Shown: positions 24,258 through 32,773 of the stretch, one piece after another
Numbering within the stretch: position 1 is the stretch's first letter
Layout: every line of letters begins with the position of its first letter
Assembly (NCBI GenBank): GCA_002449785.1
Contig: DJXP01000039.1
Coordinates: 1-35,090 of the forward strand
Length of the DNA: 35,090 nt
From: Clostridiales bacterium UBA7001
Lineage (GTDB): Bacteria; Bacillota; Clostridia; TANB77; CAG-508
Reading direction: 5' to 3'
The notes under the pieces: model-generated
What the model saw: the letters and a program-made list of their open reading frames with translations, nothing else
What the model was told of the DNA's origin: nothing
Database searches by the model: none
Position numbers and translations under genes: made by a program

Positions 24258-25977
24258 ATTTTACTATAATAGTTTTAAAATTAGTATAATTTACCATTCC
24301 TGGTTTTGAACCAGATGCTTTTTTTACGAATTTAGCATAACAATAATCAATTGAAACATTTAAACTATTAGATGCTTTAGAATTTTCTTTAGCAATTTTT
24401 GCAGCATTAAATAGTACATTTTCTGGGATTTCATCAATTTCTATATTATCTGGATTTTTAATAAGTACATGACTTCCATGGATTTTTTGAGCATGGAACC
24501 ATATGTCATTTGGGCTTGCAAATTTTTGACTTAAGTAATCATTTTGTAAATTATTTTTACCTATATAAATAGTATAACCATCGATAATTGTAAACTCAAT
24601 AGTTAAAGAATTTGAAGGCTTTTGGGCTTTTTTTAATGTGTGTTGATTTTTTTGAGTTACTTCTTTTTTTATTGTTATGTTTTCAGATATTTCTTCATAT
24701 ACTTCATTTAAATCATTAAGATTCTTAGCATTACTTAAATTATAAATAATACTTTCTATATAATCTAAATCTTTTTCAGCTTCTTTTTTTTGCTCAGACA
24801 CAATAGATAAAGCATTTTTTAGTTTGTTATATTTTTTAAAATATTTTTTTATATTTTTTTGAATAGAAACTTTGCTATCTAGAGGTATTTTTATAAGATT
24901 GTAATTATCGTAATAATTTTCTAAGATAATTTCTGATTTATTTTGATTACTATCAATTTTATATAAGTTCGCAGTTAAAATTTCACCATATAGTCTAAAT
25001 TTATCTTTTTCATCACACTCTTTTAATTTTTGATTTATGTTTTCAAGTTTTTTATATATTTTTTTTAATGAATTTGAAACAATTTTTAAAAGATTATTTC
25101 TTGAATTAATAAAGTTATTATACTGCTCTTTGTCAAAATAAAAATCATCAATAAATTTGTTTATAGAATGTGTTAATAAATTAGTCTCATTATTTATATT
25201 TCTATTGTTTAAAATTAGAGTATAGTCATTTGAATTTATTTTTTTACAAACAATATTATTGGTACCAAAAGAATTAGTTATTTTTTTTAAGTATTCATAT
25301 GTTGATTTAAGTTCTTCGAGAGAGTATTCATTTTCATTTATATATAAGGTTGATAGCATTTCTTTTATTAAAGGACGACTAAAACCTATAAAAAGAGAAG
25401 TTAATTTTTTTGTAAGTGAAAGTTCGCTTGAATTTTGAACTAATTTTTGATATTCTTCATAACTTTTAATATCTATAAAACTTTTTTTGTTAATTGGAGT
25501 AAAAGTATATTCATGAGCAGGAAGAAGTTCTCTATTATTATCGAAATGTTTTAATGTATCAATTATAATATTATTTTCATTAGTTAGAATAATGTTACTT
25601 TGTCTACTCATAATTTCAATAAATAATTTCCTAATTACCAAATCATTTAGTTCATTGTAACATTCAAATTTTATTTCAATTGTTCTTTCCAAATCATAAT
25701 TAGATATTTTAATTATTTTTGAACTATTTAAATATTTTCTAAGAAGCATACAAAAATTAAATGCGTTTTGTGGATTTGATTTAGAATAATTTGTTAAACA
25801 TATTCTGCAAAAGTCAGGATTAGTTGAGATATTAAGTGTATGATTTTTCCCTTCATTATATAAAAAAATATATATTTCATTTTTATTTGGTTGGTTAATC
25901 TTGTTTACTTTAGCTCCGATTATTTCATTATTCAATTCTGTAATTATAGCTTTTGTAATAAAACCATCAAATGCCAT
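24256..25977 (-). CDS. rqcH: Ribosome quality control protein RqcH (NFACT / FbpA family)
   Basis: Binds stalled 50S subunits carrying peptidyl-tRNA and recruits tRNA-Ala to add C-terminal Ala tails; older annotations call it fibronectin-binding protein. 573 aa from ATG 25977, which follows GGAGG; an in-frame TTG at 25989 overlaps that ribosome site. The NFACT-N start is MAFDGFITKAII, followed by IMSRQSNIILT. The middle is a long coiled coil (about 290-420). The NFACT-R domain near the C-terminus has ASPNDIWFHAQKIHGSHVLIKN-type residues, about 475-500. The position of the Asp-Arg pair (D97/R98 in B. subtilis) reads Glu97-Arg98 here. It is divergent from pgi with its own promoter. Confidence 0.93.
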   Translation of the reverse strand: MAFDGFITKAIITELNNEIIGAKVNKINQPNKNEIYIFLYNEGKNHTLNISTNPDFCRICLTNYSKSNPQNAFNFCMLLRKYLNSSKIIKISNYDLERTIEIKFECYNELNDLVIRKLFIEIMSRQSNIILTNENNIIIDTLKHFDNNRELLPAHEYTFTPINKKSFIDIKSYEEYQKLVQNSSELSLTKKLTSLFIGFSRPLIKEMLSTLYINENEYSLEELKSTYEYLKKITNSFGTNNIVCKKINSNDYTLILNNRNINNETNLLTHSINKFIDDFYFDKEQYNNFINSRNNLLKIVSNSLKKIYKKLENINQKLKECDEKDKFRLYGEILTANLYKIDSNQNKSEIILENYYDNYNLIKIPLDSKVSIQKNIKKYFKKYNKLKNALSIVSEQKKEAEKDLDYIESIIYNLSNAKNLNDLNEVYEEISENITIKKEVTQKNQHTLKKAQKPSNSLTIEFTIIDGYTIYIGKNNLQNDYLSQKFASPNDIWFHAQKIHGSHVLIKNPDNIEIDEIPENVLFNAAKIAKENSKASNSLNVSIDYCYAKFVKKASGSKPGMVNYTNFKTIIVK

Positions 25978-26040
25978 TTTTTCCTCCAATCAGACAGTAG
26001 AACTTAGGTTCTTGTTTGCTTATTTTTAAAAATTAATTAT

Positions 26041-26069
26041 ATTTTAACATCAAAATTTATAAATGGCAA
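26041..26069 (-). promoter_or_regulatory. Predicted promoter for rqcH
   Basis: On the minus strand TTGCCA (26069-26064) and TAAAAT (26046-26041) are separated by 17 bases. The internal copy of the leader repeat (26074-26095) lies immediately upstream of the -35 box. Confidence 0.5.
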
Positions 26070-26142
26070 GTAGCAGACAGTGGGGCTTAGGTTCTAATAT
26101 GAAAATTGTGTAAATTATAAAAGAGTAGTATATAAAAATGAC

Positions 26143-26171
26143 TTGATTACAAATATGAGTTATGATAATAT
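26143..26171 (+). promoter_or_regulatory. Predicted promoter for pgi
   Basis: TTGATT at 26143-26148 and TAATAT at 26166-26171 with a 17-base spacer. The transcript would begin just before the repeat copy at 26184-26211. Confidence 0.55.
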
Positions 26172-26225
26172 TAAAGAAAATAGACAAGAACCTAAGTCCC
26201 ACTGTCTGATTAGGAGGTAAATAAA

Positions 26226-27527
26226 ATGATTAAATTTAATTTAGATAATTCAAGCATTAGTGAAAGTACTATTGAAGAATATAGTGATGAGGTTTTAGCT
26301 ATTCACGAAGTACTTCATAGTAAGGCTAATGATGAAAAAGAATTTTTGGGATGGATAGAACTTCCAACAAATTATGATAAAGAAGAATTTGAAAGAATAA
26401 AAAAAGCAGCTAAGAAAATACAAAATGATTCAGATGCATTAATAGTTATTGGAATTGGTGGATCATATTTAGGTGCTAGAGCTGTTATAGATTCATTAAC
26501 ACATAGTTTCCATAATTTGATGGATGATAGTAAAAGAAAAGTGCCACAAATATTTTATGCTGGAAATAACTTAAGTCCTGTATATATGAATGATTTGTTA
26601 GAATATATAGAAAATAAGGATATTTCGATAAATGTAATTTCAAAATCTGGAACAACTACTGAACCTGCAATTGCATTTAGAATTTTTAGAGAAGTTTTAG
26701 AAACAAAATATGGAGTTGAAGAAGCTAGAAAGAGAATATATGTTACAACAGATAAAAAAAGAGGTGCGCTAAAAACTTTATCTAATGAAGAAGGATATGA
26801 AACTTTTGTAATTCCAGATAATGTTGGAGGAAGATTTTCAGTGCTTACTGCGGTAGGATTGCTACCAATTGCGACAAGCGGAATTGATATAGATAGATTA
26901 ATGAGTGGTGCAAGAAAAGCTCAGGAAAAATATTCTAATTCAGATCTTAAAAATAATGATTGCTATAAATATGCTGTTGCTAGAAACTTATTATATAATT
27001 CTGGAAAAGTAATAGAAGTTTTAGCTAACTATGAACCAAAACTTCATTACTTTACAGAATGGTGGAAGCAACTATATGGAGAAAGTGAAGGAAAGGACTT
27101 AAAAGGTATTTTTCCTGCTGGTGTCGATTTAACAACAGACTTACATTCATTAGGACAATATATTCAAGATGGCAAAAGAGATTTAATGGAAACTGTCTTA
27201 AAAATTAATAATAATAGTTCTGAAATCAAAGTTCAAACAGATGATCAAAATTTGGATGGACTAAATTATCTTGTTGGAAAATCTTTAGGATATATTAATA
27301 GTAAAGCTATGGAAGGTACAATAGAAGCACATGTTACAGGAAATGTTCCAAACTTTTTAATTGAAATTGATAGATTAGATGAAGAAAATATAGGTGAATT
27401 AATTTATTTTTTTGAAAAGAGTGTAGCTATGTCTGGATCAATTTTAGAAGTAAATCCATTTAATCAGCCAGGTGTTGAAGAATATAAGAAAAATATGTTT
27501 AGATTATTAGAAAAACCAGGATATTAA
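26226..27527 (+). CDS. pgi: Glucose-6-phosphate isomerase
   Basis: Interconverts glucose 6-phosphate and fructose 6-phosphate in glycolysis and gluconeogenesis. 433 aa, near the usual 440-450 of Firmicutes. Blocks: VIGIGGSYLGARAV near residue 75, VISKSGTTTEPAIAFR near residue 137 (phosphate-binding SIS fold), NVGGRFSVLTAVGLLP near residue 199, YGESEGKDLKG (catalytic Glu) near residue 285, TTDLHSLGQYIQ (His) near residue 301, and NPFNQPGVEEYKKNMF (Lys) at the C-terminus. AGGAGG precedes ATG 26226. It is expressed alone from a divergent promoter and closed by a hairpin terminator. Confidence 0.97.
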   Translation: MIKFNLDNSSISESTIEEYSDEVLAIHEVLHSKANDEKEFLGWIELPTNYDKEEFERIKKAAKKIQNDSDALIVIGIGGSYLGARAVIDSLTHSFHNLMDDSKRKVPQIFYAGNNLSPVYMNDLLEYIENKDISINVISKSGTTTEPAIAFRIFREVLETKYGVEEARKRIYVTTDKKRGALKTLSNEEGYETFVIPDNVGGRFSVLTAVGLLPIATSGIDIDRLMSGARKAQEKYSNSDLKNNDCYKYAVARNLLYNSGKVIEVLANYEPKLHYFTEWWKQLYGESEGKDLKGIFPAGVDLTTDLHSLGQYIQDGKRDLMETVLKINNNSSEIKVQTDDQNLDGLNYLVGKSLGYINSKAMEGTIEAHVTGNVPNFLIEIDRLDEENIGELIYFFEKSVAMSGSILEVNPFNQPGVEEYKKNMFRLLEKPGY

Positions 27528-27538
27528 TATAAATATAT

Positions 27539-27568
27539 AAAGAGTCACTTTTTAAAAAGTGGCTCTTT
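27539..27568. terminator. Hairpin terminator between convergent pgi and the small membrane protein
   Basis: AAAGAGTCACTTTTT pairs with AAAAAGTGGCTCTTT with one G-T pair and essentially no loop beyond the A/T tract. It lies 12 bases after the pgi stop and 28 bases from the stop of the converging gene. T tracts are short on both strands. Confidence 0.65.
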
Positions 27569-27596
27569 ACAACTATTATTAGATTTAATTTATGTA

Positions 27597-28052
27597 TTAT
27601 TTTTTCTTTGATTTTCCTTTATTTTTCTTCCTATTTTTCTTTTTCTTCTTATTATTATTTGAGTTATAAGAGGTTTGCAAAATAGATTTTTCATTTTCTT
27701 TTATATTATTATAACCTGAAACATCTTTTGAAGTATTTTCTAAAGATTTAATACTATCAAGCTTATCTGATAAATCATTTAGAGTATGCATAGTTTCAAT
27801 TTTCCACAAACAATCTTGAATATATCTACTAGAATTTGAAGTAATAAGCAAAGAAATGATAAAAAAGATAATTGTAGAGCCTGCAATAATTATTGGTTTT
27901 AAATTCCAATCAAATAGTAAAATATCAACAATATAAGAACTGGAAACGACACCAATTAAACATCCAATTATTGTAAATATAAGCATAAAAAAAACTCTTT
28001 TAATTTTTATGCATAGAATATGATTTCTAAAATGTTTTTCACTGTACATATA
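27597..28052 (-). CDS. Small two-helix membrane protein with Lys-rich tail
   Basis: 151 aa from ATG 28052, chosen because GGAGG lies 8 bases upstream; an in-frame TTG at 28067 overlaps it. There are two predicted helices, at about residues 20-45 and 58-76, with a short charged N-terminus. A polar segment follows (about 80-130), and then a tail that is almost only Lys, Arg and Asn. The tail suggests binding to nucleic acid, ribosomes or acidic lipid on the cytoplasmic side, but that is inference. Not recognised as a named family. It has its own predicted promoter, divergent from the ABC permease gene. Confidence 0.7.
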   Translation of the reverse strand, partial: YMYSEKHFRNHILCIKIKRVFFMLIFTIIGCLIGVVSSSYIVDILLFDWNLKPIIIAGSTIIFFIISLLITSNSSRYIQDCLWKIETMHTLNDLSDKLDSIKSLENTSKDVSGYNNIKENEKSILQTSYNSNNNKKKKKNRKKNKGKSKKK

Positions 28053-28080
28053 TTTAGCCTCCAACAATATTTCTAAATTT

Positions 28081-28110
28081 ATTATATTATCTAATTGTAA
28101 TTTTAGTCAA
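28081..28110 (-). promoter_or_regulatory. Predicted promoter for the small membrane protein
   Basis: On the minus strand TTGACT (28110-28105) and TATAAT (28086-28081) are separated by 18 bases. This is the best consensus match among the promoters found here. Confidence 0.6.
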
Positions 28111-28156
28111 TATAAATTTATATGTAATTTATGGAAAAATTAATAAATTATATTTA

Positions 28157-28185
28157 TTGAAGTATTAACAATTATTTGATATACT
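28157..28185 (+). promoter_or_regulatory. Predicted promoter for the ABC permease gene
   Basis: TTGAAG at 28157-28162 and TATACT at 28180-28185 with a 17-base spacer, 35 bases before the start codon. It is divergent from the promoter at 28081-28110. Confidence 0.55.
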
Positions 28186-28219
28186 TCTTACAATAAAATA
28201 ATATAAAAAAGGATAAATA

Positions 28220-31200
28220 ATGAAAAAAGCTTTACTTAAAGATAGTTTAAAACAAATAAAAAAAACATATAAGAGATTTATTTCAATAGTATTAATGGCT
28301 TTTCTTGGAGTAGGATTTTTTGCTGGAGTTCGAGCAACAAGTCCAGATATGAAAAAAACTATTGATAAGTATTTTGATAATCTGAATGTTTTCGATATAA
28401 ATATAGTATCAACATTAGGACTTAATGCAGATGATGTAGAAGAAATATCAAAATTAGAAGGTATAGAAAAAGCTTATGGATTATTTAGCAAAGATGTTTT
28501 TTTAAAAATTAACGAAGAAGAGAATGTTGTAAAACTATTAGAATACGAAAAAGAAGTGAATCAGCCAGATTTGGTAGAAGGTAAGCTTCCAGAAAATGCT
28601 AATGAATGTTTAATAGAATACTATATGAATGAATATGAGAATATTAATATAGGTGATGAAATTGAAATAAGGGAAGAACTTAAATCTGATGAAGAATCTA
28701 ATATAATAAATCCCAAACTAAAAGTTGTTGGAATAACTAAAAGCCCTATATATATTTCAAGAGATAGAGGCACTACAACGCTTGGAACAGGTAAAGTTAA
28801 TTATTATATTTATGTTAATAAAGAAAATATTTCTTCAGATATATATACTGAAATAGATATAAAAGTAAAAGGTGCATATGAATTAAGCACGGTAAGTGAT
28901 GAATATAATGAATTAATTAAAAATACCAAAGAGAATATTGAAAATATAAAAGAAAAAAGACAAAAAGCAAGATATAATGAACTTGTAGATGAGGCAAATA
29001 CAAAACTCGCAGATAGTGAAAAAGAGTTAAATGATAAAAAAAATGATGCTGAAAAGCAATTAGCAGATGCTGAAAAAGAAATAAAAAACGCGAAAATAAA
29101 AATATCTGATGGAGAGAAAAAAATTAAAGATAGTGAAAAACAGTTGCAAGAAGCCAAAGATACTGCTACTGTTGAATTTGCAAATGCTGATGCAGAAATA
29201 TCAAGTAATGAAACAAGACTTGCTGAAGCAAGAATTGCAATTACTGATGCTGAAAATTTGTATAATGCAAAAAAACAAGAAGCAGAAAATGGAATTAATC
29301 AAATTAATTCTGGTATATCTGAAATTGATAGAGAACTTACTTCGCTAAATGAAAGTAAATCACTTGCTGAAGGAGTGCTAACATCTATAAATAATGTTAA
29401 TTCTATGATTAATTCATTAACAGATTCTTTAAACAATTATACTAATCAATTTGCAAACGAACCAGAAAATATAGAATTATCTGATATGATAGATTATTTA
29501 AATGGACAAATTCAAACATTAAATGTTCAGAAAAATGAACTATTATCTTATGGAATTACAGAAGAAAAACTAAATCAAATTAATAATGGAATTACTGAAT
29601 GTAATAATAAAAAACAAGAATTACAAAATAGTTTAAATGAGATTAACAAAGGACTAGAAGAGGGGAAAAGAAAAATTGATGAAGGAAATAATCAATTATA
29701 TTTTGCTAATGAAAGTTTAGCAGTTCGGCAAAGCAGAGCTTGCAAATAAAAAAAATGAAACTGCTCAAAAATTTATAGATGCTGAAAAAGAAATAGAAAA
29801 AGGAAAAAATGATATAGCAAAAGCTAAAAAAGAACTTGAAGACGGTGAAAAAGAATTAGAAGAAAAAAAGCAAGAATTTAATGAAAAAATATCTGATGCT
29901 GAAAATAAGCTTTTAGATGCAAGAGAGAAAATTAATGATTTGGAAAATCCAAAGTGGTATATTTTTTCAAGAAAAGATAATGCTGGATTTAATGGAATTT
30001 CACAAGATACTGAAAATGTTGAAAAACTAGGAGAGGTTTTTCCAATAGTGTTTTTTATAATAGCTACATTAATTAGTTTAACAACTATGTCTAGAATGGT
30101 TGAAGAGGAAAGAACAGAAATTGGAACTTTAAAGGCTTTAGGATATAATAATTTTCAAATTATAACAAAATATATAATTTATTCATTTTTGGCATCAAGC
30201 ATTGGTGGTATCTTAGGTGCATTATTTGGACTAAAGTTCTTTCCATATGTAATTATTTCTATGTATCAAATGATGTATGACATAAGTGAGCTGGTAATTG
30301 AGTTTAATGTGTATTATACTTTATTAGGTATTGGAATAATGTCATTTTGCATTGTCGGAGCAAGTATATATACAGCAATTAATGAATTAAAAAGTACACC
30401 AAATGAGCTAATGAGGCCAAAGGCACCAAAGCCTGGTAAAAGAGTTTTACTTGAAAAAATTCCTTTGATATGGAATAAGCTTAATTTTACTCAAAAAGTA
30501 ACAATTAGAAATATGTTCAGATATAAAAAGAAGTTTTTGATGACAATTATTGGAATAATGGGGTGTACAGCACTAATTATTACAGGATTTGGACTTAAAG
30601 ATTCAATTTCTAAAATTATGGATTATCAATATATAGATATATATAATTTTGATATGTTAATTGGACTTAAAAATTCTTTAACGAGCAGTGAAATTTCATC
30701 TTTAGAAAATGAATTAAGAAATAGAGATGAGATTAATGATACAGTTTCAGCTTATTTAAGTTCAAGTGAGGTTAAATATAAAGAAAATAGAGAAGATGCT
30801 CAAATACTAGTTGTAGAAAACTCGGAAATACTAGATGATGTAATACAATTAAAAGATTTAAAATCTGGAAAAAAATTGACATTAAATGATGATGAAGTTA
30901 TAATTACTGATAAACTTGCGCAATTATTAGATGTTAAAAAAGGTGATGAAATCAAATTATTAGATTCTGATAATAATGAGTATACAGTTAAGATAGGAGA
31001 AATTGCAGAACACTATATTTCACATTATATTTATATTACAAATAATTTATATAAAAAGTTATATAATAAAGAAGTTCAGCCTAATATAATATATGCTAAA
31101 TATCAAAAAAAATTAGATGAAAATAAAGAAGAAACACTATCAAAAGAATTATTATTAAATTCAAAAATAAATTCAATTACTCTTACAAGTTATTTAATGA

Positions 31201-31628
31201 AAACGATGGATGATACTTTAAATGCAATGAATTTTGTTGTATATGTATTAATTGTATCTGCAGGCCTTTTAGCATTTATAGTACTTTATAATTTAGCTAA
31301 TGTTAATATTAGTGAGAGAATAAGAGAATTGGCAACAATAAAAGTACTAGGATTTTATGACAAAGAAGTTTATGATTATGTAACTCGTGAAATTGTATTA
31401 CTTACAGTTATTGGAATTTTATTTGGATTAGTATTTGGATATTTCTTAAATATGTTTATATTAAGTACATGTGAAATAAATATATTAAGATTCAAAAGAA
31501 TAGTAACACCTTTAAGTATGCTTATTTCAAGCGTAATAACAATTGCTTTTACTATAATTGTAAATTATATGACATATTTTTCATTAAAGAAAATAGATAT
31601 GATAGAATCTTTAAAGAGTGTGGAATAA
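28220..31628 (+). pseudogene. FtsX/MacB-type ABC transporter permease with long coiled coil, split by a +1 frameshift at a CGG codon
   Basis: The frame from 28220 stops at 29749. The continuation is in the +1 frame, from about 29729 to 31628, giving about 1135 aa in all; the span is 3n+1. N-terminal helix at about residues 20-38, a MacB-like outer domain to about 230, then a long coiled coil (about 235-570) rich in Lys, Glu and Asp. Next is an FtsX helix bundle including EEERTEIGTLKALGYNN, a second outer domain, and a second FtsX bundle with ISERIRELATIKVLGFYDKEV. The junction must fall within 29721-29746 and contains CGG at 29726-29728; dropping its C joins ..SLAV to GKAELANKK. No ATPase gene is adjacent. 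It may be a pseudogene, an error, or a recoded gene. Confidence 0.88.
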
Positions 31629-31673
31629 TTAATAATTGAAGTTAAAAATTAGAAACTAGTGCTAAATTTAAGT

Positions 31674-31716
31674 GGGTGTCCATTTTGGTTGTATTTACAG
31701 TCAAAAAAGCCATCCC
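31674..31716 (+). other. Leader hairpin just before the holA ribosome site
   Basis: TTTTGGTTGTA (31683-31693) pairs with TACAGTCAAAA (31696-31706) with two G-U pairs and a 2-base loop. GGGTG (31674-31678) and CATCCC (31711-31716) extend the stem with a bulge. No T run follows, so it is not a terminator. It ends 5 bases before GGAGG. It may be a translational control element or chance. Confidence 0.35.
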
Positions 31717-31729
31717 TAATGGAGGAAAT

Positions 31730-32740
31730 ATGAATTATGATGCTTTAATAAAAGATATTGATACTAAATTAAAACCATTATATTTAATTTATGGCGAAGA
31801 ACAATATTTAGTTCAAACAGCTTTAAATAAAATAAAAAAGAATTTTGGTGAAAAAGTACTTGGAATTAATTATGTATTATTAGATGAAAGTAGTATAAAT
31901 GAAATAATTCCAAATATTCAAATGCCAGCATTCGGATATGATAAAAAATTAATAATTATTAAAAATTCAGGATTATTTAAGAAAGATGGTAGAAAAAAAA
32001 CAGGAACCCCTGAACAAGAACAGATAGCAGAATTTATAAAAAACAATATGGATATTATTTCTGATTCCACTATTTTAGTATTTATAGAAGATAAAGTAGA
32101 TAAAAATGCTGTTTATGAACAAATTGAAAAAAATGGTATAATAACATGTATTCAGGAATTAAAAGTACCTCAACTAGTTCAAAAACTAAAACAAATATCT
32201 AATATGTACAAAGTTAATATTGATGATAAAACAGCTAATTATTTAATAGAAGTTTCAGGTACTAGTATGCAAAATTTAATAAATGAAATAAGAAAGCTTA
32301 TTGAATATGTAGGTGAAAATGGAACAATAAAAATTTCTGATGTTGATGTTTTAGCTACAAAACAAATAGATAGTGTTATATTTGAACTTACAGATAATTT
32401 AGCTATAAGAAAAATAGATAAAGCTATGGAAGTATTAGATAATTTAATATATCAGAAAGAACCTTTACAAAAAATACTGATAACTTTATATAATCATTTT
32501 AAAAAGCTATATTTATGTTCTATAGCTATAAATCTAAATAAAGATGTTGTAACTGCACTTAATTTGAAACCTAATCAAACATTTTTAGTTTCAAAATATA
32601 AAAAACAGCTATCCAATTTTAACCAAAATATTTTAAAAGATATTTTAGATGCATTTATTGAATTAGATTATAATTCAAAAATTGGTAAAATTGACATAGA
32701 TGTTGGGTTAAGAAGTGTGTTATGCAGATATTGTAGCTAA
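31730..32740 (+). CDS. holA: DNA polymerase III subunit delta
   Basis: The clamp-loader subunit that opens the beta sliding clamp. 336 aa from ATG 31730, which follows GGAGG; an earlier in-frame start at 31676 would run through a leader hairpin and adds residues unlike the family. Family blocks are LKPLYLIYGEEQYLVQ near residue 11 (the Walker-like N-terminal strand), MPAFGYDKKLIIIKN near residue 64, IEKNGIITCIQELK, the lid region VSGTSMQNLINEIRKLIEY near residue 179, and the C-terminal helical domain with IYQKEPLQKILITLYNHFKKLY near residue 240. The length is normal. dapL follows after 33 bp. Confidence 0.93.
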   Translation: MNYDALIKDIDTKLKPLYLIYGEEQYLVQTALNKIKKNFGEKVLGINYVLLDESSINEIIPNIQMPAFGYDKKLIIIKNSGLFKKDGRKKTGTPEQEQIAEFIKNNMDIISDSTILVFIEDKVDKNAVYEQIEKNGIITCIQELKVPQLVQKLKQISNMYKVNIDDKTANYLIEVSGTSMQNLINEIRKLIEYVGENGTIKISDVDVLATKQIDSVIFELTDNLAIRKIDKAMEVLDNLIYQKEPLQKILITLYNHFKKLYLCSIAINLNKDVVTALNLKPNQTFLVSKYKKQLSNFNQNILKDILDAFIELDYNSKIGKIDIDVGLRSVLCRYCS

Positions 32741-32773
32741 TAGAATATATTTTTTAATATTTGGAGGTAGATT

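Larger units (their letters stand above)
25988..26211. repeat. Divergent leader region with inverted 28-bp repeats and an extra internal copy
   Basis: The repeat at 25988-26015 and the reverse complement of 26184-26211 agree at 26 of 28 positions (AATCAGACAGT.G.ACTTAG core, then GTTCTTGT). A third copy, 22 bases well conserved, sits at 26074-26095 in the same direction as the first. The two outer copies end exactly at the ribosome sites of rqcH and pgi, so both mRNAs would read CCUAAGU...CUGUCUGAUU and then (A)GGAGG. The two predicted promoters lie between the outer copies. It could be a MITE-like insertion, a shared operator, or an RNA leader element. Confidence 0.75.

Noticed and set aside
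25988..26211. CRISPR array from three repeat copies
   Set aside because: The copies are unevenly spaced, one is inverted, there are no similar-length spacers and no cas gene.
29109..29348. A 79-codon Lys-rich frame on the plus strand
   Set aside because: It is another frame of the permease coiled-coil region without a ribosome site.
29744..29755. Slippage on the A8 run as the cause of the permease frameshift
   Set aside because: The A run begins inside the stop codon of the first frame, so the frame change must happen before it. The allowed junction window holds no long homopolymer.
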